A stretch of DNA of 64,000 nucleotides from Phragmites australis (lineage: Eukaryota > Streptophyta > Magnoliopsida > Poales > Poaceae). The notes beneath the pieces were generated by a model. That model had not been told where the DNA came from. It saw nothing but the letters and a program-made list of their open reading frames with translations, and did no database searches. Of the stretch, positions 24,471 through 35,800 are shown one piece after another. The position numbers and the translations under genes are program-made. The stretch covers positions 15,435,001-15,499,000 of the forward strand of contig NC_084925.1 of NCBI RefSeq assembly GCF_958298935.1, in the 5' to 3' direction. Position 1 is the first letter of the stretch. Each line of letters begins with the position of its first letter.

Positions 24471-25069
24471 GTTTCATAATCTCAACTACTGGAATCCTCA
24501 AATTATATGCTATCAAAAACATGGATACAAAAAATGTCATTATTTTGATTAAAATCACATGTAACAAGATACCAATTATGCTATCAAGGACATCTAATAT
24601 TATTTTTCAAAGAATTATATGCACCATCAGCCTTATTCTATCCTACCATACCAAGCCTATGTCAAATACAATCGGAAGCTTAAGACAATGGTTATGGTCA
24701 TACACGACTTCTTCCAAGTTCATATCAAAGTGCAATGATATGTAGTCTCGTAAAGAAGAAGTGCGATAGTACATACTTACTTGATTTTCTTCCTATCAGC
24801 TATTATTTGGCACCTTTTCATTTCTTTGAGTCTTTCACATATAGCATTTTTATCAAAGATTAAAGCAATCAAGAGAGTTTAACCATGATAAGATTTAATT
24901 CAAGTTGTCATTCCATTTAGAAAGTCATGAAAAAAACTACATCCTACATATATAGATATGAAGGTGAAAAATCTCCCATGTAGCATAAGCATTGGCTTTA
25001 AATGTCACATAGGTATCATATATGATACTGATCATATTTCATTTTTTTTCTTATTTTTAAACTCCAACA
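24471..25069 (-). repeat. copia LTR_b, right part
   Basis: Continues LTR_b after the Cop-1 insertion and matches LTR_a from about 14275 onward. Its outer end is taken as the CCAACA before the reversed polypurine tract CTCCCCCTC (25088-25096). Confidence 0.75.
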
Positions 25070-25743
25070 AGCTCCAAGATATAAGAACTCCCCCTCAAAA
25101 TAATCCCATAGGATGAATAACATCAAGTTCTCCCGAAGGAAAGTAAAACAAGAAAGGTCCAAAGTTTCTGTGAAAATGTCTGCCAATTGGTGTTCAGTAT
25201 CGACACGGAGAATTTCAATGTTCCCTTTTCTACACTGTCTCTAAGAAAATGAAATCTGATGTCAATATGTTTAATCTGAGAATGTTGCACAAGGTTTTTA
25301 GCAATACTTATGGATCTAGTGTTATCACAGAAAAGTGGAACACTTTCTAAATTAACTCCATAATCTATAAGTGTAGCAGCTATCTAAAGAGTTTGCGCAA
25401 CAACGAGTAATAGCTAAATATTTAGATTCAGTAGTAGATTGTGAAACAAAAGGCTATTTCTTAGATGACCATGTAGCAAGAGAATTACTCAAGAAATGAC
25501 ATGTACCAAATGTACTTTTTTTATCAATTCTACAAACTCCAAAATCAGCATTAGAAAAAACTCTTAAGCTAAGAAAAGAAGAAGCAGAAATGCATATGCC
25601 AAAGTCTTGAGTGCAATAAAGATACATGAGAATCCGTTTGATAGCTTGAAATAATGCACACAAGGATACAACAAATTGTATGTATGGCCTTGAAGCAGTA
25701 AGATACAAAAGTGATCAAATCATGCTTCTATATTCTTTTGATC
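25070..25743 (-). pseudogene. copia RNase H (C2)
   Basis: On the minus strand the frame of 25708-25454 gives MYLTASRPYIQFVV, DFGICIS, FSNADFGVCRIDKKST and GTCHFLSNSLATWSSKK, typical copia RNase H blocks; NTRS and LCDN-like remnants follow to 25130. Frameshifts separate the parts. It is the 3' end of the C2 pol, next to LTR_b. Confidence 0.8.
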
Positions 25744-26513
25744 AACTGGCTCACCATCTTCATCAGGATCAAGTGTCGTTGTTGCTCCAATAGGTGTCAT
25801 GATTGGCTTGTTGTTTTCCATTTCAAAACGTCGTACAAGTCTTGTGTATACTTACTTTGATGAACAAAAGTACTTTCTTTGGTTTGTTTGACTTGAACAC
25901 CCAAAAAGTATATTAGTTCACCCATCATACTCATCTCAAATTCTCAGCTCATCGTTTCTAAAAACTGGGACACCAAAGCATGAGAAGAACAACCAAAGAT
26001 GATATCATCTACATAAATCTGAACAAATAGTTGAACATTACCATGCTTGAGCACAAACAACGTCTTGTTCACTGTTCCCATTACAAAATCCTTTTCATGC
26101 AAGAAAGTTTTAAGCTGATCATACCATGCTCTAGGGGCTTGTTTTAAACCATACAAAGCTTTAAACAACTTGTATACATAATTTGGATATTTAGGATTTT
26201 CAAAACCAGGTGGTTGCTTAACATAAATCTCTTCATTAATGTAGCCATTCAAAAAAGTGCTTTTGAAATCCATTTGATATAATCTAAAACCTTTAGATGC
26301 AGCAAACGCTAAAAGAATTATAATGGCTTCTAGTCTAGCAACCAGAGCAAAAGTTTCCTCAAAATCTAGCCCTTCTCCTTCAACATGCACATATGATGTA
26401 GTAGTTTGAGGATGTCCAACTGTAGCCGAAGTAGTTGAAGGTGTCAAGGGATCTATGGTTGATTGTGTCATCGGAATTAAAATCTCATCCTCTTCCTCCT
26501 CATCATCATCCAC
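25744..26513 (-). pseudogene. copia reverse transcriptase (C2)
   Basis: An open stretch at 26513-25944 begins with an acidic and Ser/Thr-rich linker, then EGLDFEETFALVARLEAI, QMDFKSTFLNGYINEEIYV, PPGFENPKYPNYVYKL, ALYGLKQAPRAWYDQL and the catalytic IYVDDIIFG. The usual RNKARLVAQG segment before EGLDFEETF is missing, although C1 still has it; this indicates a small in-frame deletion. Downstream the frame is disrupted. Confidence 0.85.
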
Positions 26514-27422
26514 AAAATTGCTCTTGGACTCCTCCTGAACATGTGTACTTATACCTGCATCACTTGATCTAGTTTCAGGACTAGCCTCATCAAAATTAAC
26601 CTCATAGGTTTCATCAATTTTGTTAGTCTCTTAAACAAGGACACGATAGCCATGAGTATGTGCAAGATAACCAAGAAAAACTCCATTAGTTGATCTGGAC
26701 TCAAACTTATCCAAATTTCCAGATTTCAGCATAGAGCACTTATAGCCAAAAACTCTAAAATGAGATACACTAGGCCTATGTTCAAACCACAGCTCATATT
26801 AAGTTTTAACCAATTTAGTTCTCAAGAAAACATGGTTCGAAACATAACATGTAGTAGATATAGCTTTAGTCCAAAATTTCCTAGGAGTAGAAAATTCATC
26901 TAACATGGTCCTAGCCATCTCAACCAGAGTTCTATTCTTCCTTTCAACTATACCATTTTGTTGAGGTACTCTAGGTGATGAAAATTGATGTTCAATACCT
27001 TTCTCTGCACAAAAGTGATCAGAAGAAGAATTTTTAAATTCAGTTCCATAATCACTTCTAATAGCTCTAAGTGAACCAGGAGATCAACAGACAATCTAAG
27101 AAATAGATTCGTAAAATGATCAAAAGCTTCATCCTTAGATGCCATAAAGAAAACCCTAGATTATCTAGAGAAATCATCAACAATAAGAAGTACATACCAT
27201 TTACCTCCAAAAGATTGTACTCTAGAAGGACCAATGGTATCATGTCTACATGAAGAGCATACTAATCTGCTATCACCCTTAAGCTTAGGCCAACCACGAA
27301 TAAGATCTAAACCACTAACTCGTGTGAGATGATCTAGACCAACATGAACAAGTATATGATACCAAAAGAATAGATCATTAGAAGCATTAGCAACAAGACA
27401 TCTAAGCATAGAAGAAGGTGAT
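26514..27422 (-). pseudogene. copia integrase and pre-integrase region (C2)
   Basis: On the minus strand from 27422: SPSSMLRCLVANASNDLFFWYH, GLDHLTRVSGLDLIRG, LVCSSCRHD, a core start GGKWYVLLIVDDFSR and a later frame-shifted DDE region with many stops to about 26640. The first residues lie directly against the LTR at 27423. The matching upstream part resumes at 41207, 13.8 kb away, which shows that element D interrupts this gene. Confidence 0.8.
27418..27422. repeat. left target duplication of element D (GTGAT)
   Basis: GTGAT immediately left of the LTR and again at 41202-41206 immediately right of the other LTR. The two flanks rejoin a copia pol frame (FKADFDASQ then SPSSMLRC), which independently supports the insertion. 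Confidence 0.9.
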
Positions 27423-28357
27423 TGTTGGAGCAAGAGTTCGTCTTGCCCCAGCAAGTACAGTGAGCGAGAGTTTCTTCTAAGGAGGAGACTCAAGCTTGGA
27501 GATGAAGTTTAATAGGAAGGAACACCACGAATGTATTGGCGGTAGAAAAAATAGATCGCTCTGGGAGGAGAATCGTAGCGTGACTTGGTGTATTTTCACC
27601 CCTATGTCTTTTTCGCTGTCTTGCCAGTCCTCCTGCCTAGATGACCACGGCCTCCTATTTATAGGGCCGTGCATAGCTTGGCATACAACTAATCATAATG
27701 TACAAATATCTGGGATCTGATCGAATTACTGGGCCTTATCTCGGATAACTACTTCCTACCCTATCGGTGGAGATAAATATCGACCGTGGTAACTATCGTG
27801 GTGCCTGCCCCCAGGAGTGCGGCGAGCTGGTCGCCAATTGCAGCCCGGCGCCGCACTGTTAGGGGTGTCAGCATAGCCTCCATTACGCCGGAGTGTCAGA
27901 GCAGCGTCCATCAGCCTAGGCTTTTAATTCCGGTCACTTCCTTGCAGGAAAAGCACGACCGGTGCTCCCCTTCCGGTAGATCTTTCCTAAGGCCTGCTGA
28001 CTCACCTTATAGCCTTCGGGAAGGCAGCCCGAGTAGCCCGAGGCGGGGGCCTCGGGAGGCATGGAACTGGGACATAAAAACGTTGGGAAGCAGGACTCCG
28101 GAAGGCCGGTGCTTTAGGAGGCTGAAGCTTCAAGGGATCGAGGCTTCGAGAGGTCGAGTTATTGGGAGGCTGAGCCTTCGGGAGACCGAGCTGGCTAAGC
28201 AAAGGGAAGGCTTCTCCGGTATGAAGACGTACCGTGAAGGGATCTGATGACTTCGGAGGTCGAGCCTTTAACTAAGGGTCCGGAGATCAACGTTACGAAG
28301 GGACCTGGATGGTAATCTTCAACCATTATTCTCAGGCTGGTTTATTTTCCCCTCAAC
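27423..28357 (-). repeat. 3' LTR of element D
   Basis: Ends TGTTG/CAACA, with TATTTATA at 27656-27663 as a minus-strand TATAAATA. Same family as 12555-13498 and 40275-41201. Confidence 0.88.
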
Positions 28358-28368
28358 AGTACCCCCTC
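28358..28368 (-). other. polypurine tract of element D
   Basis: Minus strand TGAGGGGGTAC directly before the LTR start TGTTGAGG, the usual plus-strand primer pattern in Tat-type gypsy elements. Confidence 0.75.
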
Positions 28369-29760
28369 ATTCTCGTGCCCCGATGTTTCTGAGGGGGGAG
28401 AGGATGTAGAGGAAAAATCAACCCTAGCCTGGTATAGTCTCAAGGATGCCTAATGGCAATCCTCTGTCCTTGAAGAACTTTTTTTTTTTAGAAACCATGG
28501 ACGTCGATGGTGAGCCCAAGGCTGATGGCGTACTGGTGGTGAAGATCTGCCCCGGAGTTTGTTGGAGCTATCACGTGTGGTGTTGGGACCCCAGGTCAGA
28601 GGGACGTCAATGGATGTGGTGTACTTCCGGGGTCCGTGTTGAGACCAATACAAATCATCTGGATTCCTTTTGTATGGTTCTTCCTGCCCTTTGAGGTTGC
28701 TAGAGTAGAGGTTACATGTGGGATTGAAGAATCCCACGCATTTGCTTGGGAAGATAAGATGTACCACTGCCGCATTCTGACTGGACAATGCAGGGGGTCG
28801 TTTAGGGTCTTGTGACCACGCCCCTATCACGCGTCGAAAGAAGTTTGTGTTATTAATGTGACGGGATGTCCGTGTGAGAAAATGAGGCATTTGTCATGGA
28901 GCGCTACCACGTGTTGGAGGAACGACCGGGGTATGGCCATAGCCCCCACAGGTATTCAATGAGGGACACTACGGTGTTGGTTCCGCTTCATCTTCCGGAC
29001 CTACGTGGCTGCTTGGCCCTGGTAAAAAGCTGGGGTTACCTGGCTGGAGTCTCCACAGCCCCATGAGTGAGCAGTTAACCTTGACTTGAGTATGGCATCA
29101 TCTTCCTCCTTATCCTCTTTGGAGATGTCGATGATGTCGATGGCTTCTTCGGGAACCAAACCGTTTTGGTTGTCGGCAGAGGTGCCAGTGGCCATGTCAC
29201 TTCCATCTCTGCAGGTGAGGCGACCGCCCGCCGCTCCAGCCCGACCTTTGGCCGAGGAGGCCATGCCGTCGAGATCATCGATATCTCCGATGACGATGAG
29301 GAGATCGACTGGGATCTCTTGCAGGGGGAGAGCGAGCAAGCGTCTGAGGAGCCAGCAGTGAAGGAGGAGGCAGGGAAGTTGAGGGAGAAGGCCTTGCCAA
29401 TCACCTCCTCGGACTCTTCCTCATCCTCCGATAGCTTGGGAGCCAGCTACTGTATCAGTTTCCACAGCGGCAGGCTGCAGATGAGGCCATACGCCGTCCC
29501 ATGCGTGGCCTCTACTTGGACCTATAGGAGGTGAAGGCGGCACAGGGATGGCGTACCTGGTGACGCTGTGATGGCCTTGTTGTGGGCTCATGGCCTTGTT
29601 GTGGGCTCATGGCTTAACTTAGTCACATTGTACTCTTTCTCTCCCTATTTTGCTCCGTAGGGATCTATCTTCTTCGTGGCAATTTTTGTACTGTTGCTTC
29701 AGTATGTGTCCCCTGGATGAACTAGTTGTTTAATAATATAACATGGACCTTCGGGAATGA
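28369..29760 (+). pseudogene. degenerate antisense extra gene region of element D
   Basis: This lies between polypurine tract and arrays, where grass Tat elements carry an extra gene opposite to gag-pol. The plus strand has short open pieces (28446-28694 and 29166-29534); the latter encodes an acidic, Ser-rich segment with EIIDISDDDEEIDWDLL. No intact frame joins them. The region near 29600-29740 resembles a transcript 3' end (T-rich, then TTTAATAATATAACATGG). I infer a remnant of the same kind of gene as in F and T, but no conserved domain is visible. Confidence 0.4.
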
Positions 29761-30139
29761 TTGTATCTCCTTCCGTATCGGAGTGCAAGGGGATCTTTCG
29801 AACGGGTGACCGCATGCGTGCGTGCCTTCGTGCCTTCAAACCGTGCTTCCTCACCCCCTTCAAAGGCAATGGCTAGTTTTTCTAATGACCGAGGTACCGA
29901 GCCTTCACATAGATCATCGCTGATTTTATTCCTTCTGGGCGAGAGGTGGCCTCAGGAATCTGGTGGTGGTAGATACGTAGGGTAACTAAGGACAACTGGG
30001 TGGAGCAGTGGCGACCTCGTCGTTCTCGGTTATTACGTACTCCTTAGGCTTGGCAGTGGTAGGGCCTCCTTCCCAATTTGTTCCAGATTTCTGACTCAGT
30101 GAAGTCCATCTGCAACCTTTGGAGACAAGCTCCAAGGTG
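29761..30139. other. non-coding spacer of element D
   Basis: No feature recognised; moderately GC-rich and without repeats clear to the eye. Confidence 0.4.
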
Positions 30140-30845
30140 GTCCTTGACCCTTCGGGTTCCTTAACGACTGCCCGGGTTGAAGGCGACGGTGTGTCGGAAG
30201 CACAGCCGAAGGCTAGGTAGGAGAGATGGTCCATGACCCCCTCGACCGTTAGCCATTGCCTAACTCCGAAGGTACTTCGTTCGGAGAATGGCGATGGTGC
30301 ATTGGAGGCGAAGCCGTAGGCTAGGCGAGAGAGGTGGTCCGCGACCCCCTCGGCCCTTAGCCGTTGTCTAGTTCCGAAGGTACTTCGTATGGAGCCTAGC
30401 GATGACGTGCTGGAGGTGAAGCCAAAGACTAGGCGGGGGAGGTGGTCCGTGATAGCCTCAGCCCTTAGCTGCTGCTCGGCTCCAGAGGTACTCCGTCCGG
30501 AGCCTGGCGACGTCCGAAGGGGTACTCTGTCCAGAGCCTGGTGATGGCGTGTCAAAAGCAAAGCCGAAGGCTAGGTGGGGGAGGTAGTCCACGACCCCCT
30601 CAGCCCTTAGCCACTTCCTGGCTCAAGAGGTGCTCCGTCTGGAGCCTGGCGACAGCGCGTCAGAGGCAAAGCTGAAGGCTAGGTGAGGGAGATGGTTCGC
30701 GATCCCCTCGACCCTTAGCCGCTGCTCGGCTCTGGAGATACTCCGTCTAGATCCTGGCGACGGCATGTCAGAGGCAAAGCTGAAGGCTAGGCAGGGGAGG
30801 TGGTCCACGAACCCCTCAGCCCTTAGTCGCTGTCGTGAATTGCAG
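30140..30845. repeat. 108-bp tandem array in element D
   Basis: About six units of the form GAAGGCTAGG...GTGGTCC...GACCCCCTC...CTTAGCC...GAGGTACTCCGT...GGAGCCTGGCGA. The best units start at 30560, 30668 and 30776, exactly 108 bp apart; one has a 30-bp internal repeat. Because 108 is divisible by 3 the array stays open on the minus strand (29986-30898), but I do not regard it as a gene. Related units recur at 39110-39345. Confidence 0.85.
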
Positions 30846-31164
30846 TCTCTGCAATGGACAGTCAAGGTTTCCACTATGTTTCTCGTGCCATGAAGCATGG
30901 GCTTTTATGAAATGTTAGTATAACGCTCATGAAATGACATATGAAATGTGTCTTTAAGGGAGATGGTAGGGTAATGATTTTACCTTTTACCATACGTGTT
31001 TGAGTCACGCGGATCATACCTTTCCCTGCAGGGAGGGGGATTTTTATACCCCTTTGATCTGCGTGTTGTGCTCTTTGGAGGCCAGTGGGTTTTGTATCCT
31101 TTCGGCACAGAGGCATTTGCCTTCAAGATGCCGGGGTACTCTTTCCATTAGGTCCTTTCAGAAC
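30846..31164. other. spacer between arrays
   Basis: No gene or repeat recognised; carries a Met-tRNA-unrelated, T-rich stretch and ordinary unique-looking sequence. Confidence 0.35.
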
Positions 31165-31755
31165 CTTTCTGCCCGGCGGAGTTTTCGGAAAACATCCCCA
31201 TCGCGGGGGTTTTTGGAAGTCTCTCCATTTTGGCAGAGGTTTGGTAAGGCTCTCCATTTTATCGAAGGTTTTGTAAAGCTCTCTGTTATGCGGAGGTTTG
31301 GTAAAGCTCTCCTTTTTTGCTGGAGGTTTGGCAAAGCTCTCCATTGTGTGGAGGTTTGGTAAAGCTCTCCATTTTTACCAGAGGTTTGGTGAAGTTCTCT
31401 ATTGTACGGAGGTTTTGTAAAACTCTCTGTTTTTGTCGGAGATTTTGTAAAGTTATCCATTTTTGCCGGAGGTTTGTAAGACTCTTCGTTTTTGTTGGAG
31501 GATTTGTAAAGTTGTCCGTTTTTGCCGGAGGTTTTATAAGACTCTCCGTTTTTATCGGAGGTTTGTAAAGTTCTCCATTTTTCCCAGAGGTTTGTGAGAC
31601 TCTCCGTTTTTGTCAGAGGTTTTGTAAAGTTCTCCATTTTTGCCGAAGGTTTGTAAGACTCTCCGTTTATGTTGAAGGTTTTGTAAAGTTCTATGTTTTC
31701 GCTGGAGGTTTTGTAAGAGTCTCCATTTTTATCGAAGGTTTTGTAAGATTCCTTG
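31165..31755. repeat. 29-30-bp tandem array
   Basis: About 18 units of GGAGGTTTKGTAAAGYTCTCCATTTTTGCC with an alternating variant (AAGACTCTCCG versus AAAGTTCTCC), so the right half has a higher-order period of about 59 bp. Open frames over it (31158-31637 minus, 31317-31568 plus) merely translate the repeat. Confidence 0.85.
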
Positions 31756-31769
31756 GCTTGTATTAATGT

Positions 31770-32097
31770 CGAAGGCCCTACACACTATCGGAGTTACGCA
31801 ATACCTTCCAGGAAACCTAGGTAGACTTGCCTTCTAGGTGACCGAGGCATGCTACGCCTGCGTGTGTAGGTTTGTCGTGCTCTCAAGAAAATGCCCAGGG
31901 TGCACCGCAACACTATCCACCAAGGATGTGCCCTGGTGCGTGGCATTTATACAACCGAGGCTATGCAATACCTTCCAGGAAACCTAGGCTTGATGCCTTA
32001 GCGGTGACCTAGACGTGTTGCACCCGCGGTATATAAGCATGTCGTGCAGAGAGGATTCCTTGCGACAGCATTCCTTAGAGCACCGCATCCTCACATC
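31770..32097. repeat. long-unit tandem array, left part
   Basis: Units of very roughly 180-200 bp containing CTATGCAATACCTTCCAGGAAACCTAGG, GTGACCTAGGC and GCATGTCGTGCA segments. The array continues at 37809-38640; element F is inserted in it. Confidence 0.7.
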
Positions 32098-32102
32098 ACG
32101 GC
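32098..32102. repeat. left target duplication of element F (ACGGC)
   Basis: ACGGC here and at 37804-37808, immediately outside the TGTCGG and CCGACA ends of F. Confidence 0.9.
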
Positions 32103-32833
32103 TGTCGGTGTATTTAGAACCAGGGGTCCCTAAGTCCCGAGGCCAGGCCGGCCATCCACCACATATCACCACCCTGCAAGGTAGGTAGAAGCTAAGTCCC
32201 GGGAGAAGGTGCTCGGGGCCGCCGCTTCTGGTTCCCGAGCACCCTAGTTCCCCGATGATCCGCAGAGCCCAAATACCAAGAAGGAAGTGCTCGGGAGAGA
32301 GTGCTCGGGGCTGCACGTGGCAGCCCCCGAGGACTCGGTGCCCCGAAGGTCCCATCAAAGTGCTCGGGAGAGAGTGCTCGGGGCTGCACGTGGCAGCCCC
32401 CGAGGACTCGGTGCCCCGAAGGTCCCACCGAAGTGCTCGGGAGAGAGTGCTCGGGGCTGCACGTGGCAGCCCCCGAGGACTCGGTGCCCCGAAGGTCCCA
32501 CCGAAGTGCTCGGGAGAGAGTGCTCGGGGCTGCACGTGGCAGCCCCCGAGGACTCGGTGCCCCGAAGGTCCCACCGAAGTGCTCGGGAGAGAGTGCTCGG
32601 GGCTGCACGTGGCAGCCCCCGAGGACTCGGTGCCCCGAAGGTCCCACCGAAGTGCTCGGGAGAGAGTGCTCGGGGCTGCACGTGGCAGCCCCCGAGGACT
32701 CGGTTCCCCGAAGGTTCGCGCAAGATCATTCAACGACCCGAAGGGTCCCGTCGTCAGGGTGTCATCCAGTCAAAGGCCCAATGCCGCATTTAATAGGCAC
32801 GCGCGGTCTGACATCCTGACATCCTGATATTCT
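32103..32833 (+). repeat. truncated 5' LTR of element F
   Basis: Matches 36455 onward up to GATATTCTC, where the 3' LTR continues with AGCTGCCC but this copy switches to antisense-gene sequence. It contains six 73-bp units. Confidence 0.88.
32287..32724. repeat. 73-bp tandem array in F 5' LTR, 6 units
   Basis: Units start at 32287, 32360, 32433, 32506, 32579 and 32652. Each has GTGCTCGGGAGAGAGTGCTC, a GGGGCTGCACGTGGCAGCCCC hairpin-capable core and a GAGGACTCGG/CCCGAAGG end. The first and last units carry private changes. The unit has no stop in any frame, which explains the overlapping open frames on both strands here. Confidence 0.95.
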
Positions 32834-35800
32834 CCGGACCGCTGCCCGGGCGACCTCCCCCTCAGCCTCGACCACTCCCTCCCGCGCCGGCTCCAGTGGG
32901 AAGTTCGGGTCCCTGCTTCGGTAGCAGGCCAGGACGTGCTCGGCCACGGCACGTGCCAAGCCACGTCCCTCCCGGGCAGCAAGTTCCTGGACTGCCCAGG
33001 GCAGGGTCTCGAGGCGCTCGCAGACCTGCTGCAGCCCCAACACTTGTCGTGCGGGGCCGTCGCCCTTCTTGTCGTCGACAAGCCGTCCAAGACCACCCTT
33101 CTCCACGGCCCGTCGCATCCGCCGGAGTATGTCCTCCAGCATATGCTCGAGGTTGACCCGCGAGACAAAGGCAGTCTCGATTTTCTCCTTGGCGGCCCGC
33201 AACTGTGCCTCGAGTCCCTGGTCCCTGGCCGGACCGGGAGCACCGCCAGCCGCGGTGGGGACGGCAGCCTGCTTCGTCTTGGCCACCATCTCGGACAAAG
33301 CGCGTTCGCGCTCGGCCAGTTCCGCCTCATGCTTCGCATTCTCCTCCGCCCTGGTAGCCGCGGCGGCCGTCACAGCAGCAGCTTCGCCCTCTCGGCGACT
33401 CAGTTCGCCTTCTCGGCGACTTAACTCATTCTCCCGCCGGGCCAACACATCCTCCTGCTGGGCCACCGAATCCTCCCGGGCACCAAGATCCGACGCCGAT
33501 AGCTCATTGTCCACTTCCCGGATGGAGACGTCCTCCTCCCAGCGCTTGATTTCTTCTCTGATCTTCTGGAGATCGTCTTCCCAGCGCTGGAGATCGGCGC
33601 GCGTCTTCTCGGCCGCACCCTCCCGGCGGGCCAGCTCGGCTTGCCGCTCCTCCGCGGCCTGCTCCCGGGCTGCGACAGCCACCTCCCTCTCCTGCGCCTG
33701 CCCCATCCTGGCAAGGGCCTCGGCAGCTTGCTGCCTCGACGCCTCGGCCAAGCGGGCGGCGTCTTCTCGTTCCCGCGCGGCCTCTGCCCGCGCGGTCTTC
33801 AGATTTTCTCGTTCCCGCGCGGCTTCCGCGCGGATGTCTTCTAGGAGTTTCTGCTCCCGCGCGGCTGCCGCACGGGCCTCCTCCTGGGCGCCCGCCAGCT
33901 GCGCCTTCTCCAGTGCCAGGCGGGCGCACTCGGCTTCGAGCTCCCCCTCCTTGGCCCTCACCACTGCGCCCAGCTGCCCGACTGCTACTTGGACGCCTTT
34001 AATGGCAGCCAGGAAGGGATCGGCAGGCCGGCCGGGCACTGGGGGGGCCCAGGCTTCTCCGCAGGATGCCTCCAGGGGGGCCGAGCTCTCCGCCGGGCCT
34101 TGCGCCGCCATCCGCCCCGGGCTCTGCCTGACCGGGGTAGGCTCCGCCGGAGCCAAGGTTTCGGACAGCGGCCGCATTCCCGCATCGGCCGCCCTGTCCG
34201 CCGGCCCCGGCAGAACATCCACCTCCACCATTATCCGCCCCGGGCTCTCCGCGCCCGGGGTAGGTTCCGCCGGCGCCCTTCTTTCAGCCGCCGCCTCCGC
34301 CTCTCTCCCAGGGGCCGCCACGTCAATTGGCATCTCTGCCGTTCCTATGCCAGCCTCCGCCGTTGCAGCGGGCAGGCTCGGCTCTGGCCCCGGCGCCTGC
34401 TCTCTCTCCGTCACAGCAGCGCCTGCAGCCGGCCTACGGGAGACAAGTGAAAGTTGTCAAAACTCAGTTCGGGCCGGAAATGCCCATGGAAAAGCAAGCA
34501 AGAAGACTCACCGATACCGCCATTTGGCCGTTGGGAGCCTGATGTCCGGGTCTGGCGCTGTCGGTCCTGACTCCTCCCGCCGCCTCTTCCGTTGAGGGCT
34601 CGGCTGAGCCGCTGCGCGGGGTACGGGCGCCGTCGTGCGGGCCACGGGTGCCGCCGCACGGGTCTCGGTCTCCGCCGTGCGGGTCGCGGGTGCCGATGCA
34701 GGCCCCATCCGCACCAGGCGCGGCTCCAGCACCAGAAATGCCGCCGCTGCCGTCGGCGACGGCGGAGAATCCGGCACTAGGATCAAGGCCCGGGGACGCT
34801 TTCCCCGATCTCCCGGCGCCAACTCCTCAACAACTTCAGTGGCGCCCTCCTCTCTGGTACGGCGGCTGCCGCTTGCGGCGACCCCTTCACCAGCCTGCGC
34901 TGAGCTACCAGCGACCTCATCGCCAAGTAGTTCCTCCAGCCCGGGGAGTTCGGAGGCCTCAGGACTCCGGCTTCTTGGCCGGTCCACGGGCCCCTGGGCA
35001 TCGAACTCCGGCAGCCCCGCCATAATGGCCACCCGGCTGGGGTTGGCACAGAGCACCATCTCCGGCCACGGGAGTTCCGCCCGGCTCATATCCTCCGTTC
35101 CGGTGATCACCCTTGTCATCCCCCGCAGTTCCGCCGCCCCCAGATCCCAGCTCGCGCCAATCTGGGTCCTGGTGATGTCCTCTGGCCCGGTGTAGAACCA
35201 GCTCGGCCGGGCCCGTTCTCGCAGAGGCGCCAACCGACGACGCAGAAAATCCGCCACCACCATGACTGAGGTCAGCCCGCCCTCGCGCAGTTCCAGAATG
35301 CGCTCCAGCACCGGCTTCAGTCTCGCATCTTCTGGTGGCGGCGCCTCCCACGTTGATCGCCGAGGTTCCGCCGCCTTCTCTGGCAATTCGAGGCGCTCGT
35401 GGGGGTCGATGTCGACGAAGAACCAGTCCCGTCGCCATTCCTCCCACTTGCTGTGCATCACCTGGGGAATGTAATGGTCCCCCAGGCCTTCCCGGAGCCG
35501 AAGGTTGCAGCACCCCGCGACGTCCGCCGTGGAGTGCCCCCTCTTCTTCCCCACCGGCCGAAGGACGAAGAAGTGGCGAAGCAGCGTCGCCGACGGCATC
35601 ACCCCCATGAACATTTCGCAGAGATGCGCGAAGACCGCCAACGCCACGACGGAATTGGGGCTTAGATGCACCAGTTGAATGCCGTACGTCTCCAGCACTT
35701 GCAGAAAGAAGGCGGAGAACGGCGGCACTAGCCCCGCCGCCACGAAGGAGGTGAAGAGGACGGTCCGCCCAGGGACAGTCGTCGCCGGCGTCAGAGTCGC

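Noticed and set aside
27423..28357. Solo LTR interpretation
   Set aside because: The immediate flanks (GTGAT left, GTACC right) do not match; the left flank instead pairs with GTGAT beyond the LTR at 40275-41201, and a polypurine tract follows on the right.
28450..28890. 146-codon minus-strand frame
   Set aside because: No domain; opposite to the equally weak plus-strand pieces of the degenerate D antisense region.
29986..30561. 191-codon minus-strand frame with internal repeats
   Set aside because: The repeat in the protein is just the 108-bp DNA repeat, open because 108 is divisible by three.
31158..31637. 159-codon Lys/Thr-rich minus-strand frame
   Set aside because: Translation of the 29-30-bp minisatellite.
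31165..31755. CRISPR-like array
   Set aside because: Units are directly adjacent and have no unique spacers between conserved repeats; it is a plain tandem repeat in plant retrotransposon DNA.
32192..32827. Several overlapping 120-250-codon frames on both strands
   Set aside because: They are translations of the stop-free 73-bp LTR repeat in different frames; the same peptides reappear at the second LTR (36432-36960).
33069..34595. 508-codon Ser/Arg-rich open frame on the plus strand
   Set aside because: It is the reverse reading of the GC-rich exon 2 and intron of the F antisense gene. The minus strand has the coiled coil, matching intron phase and a domain; this frame has none.
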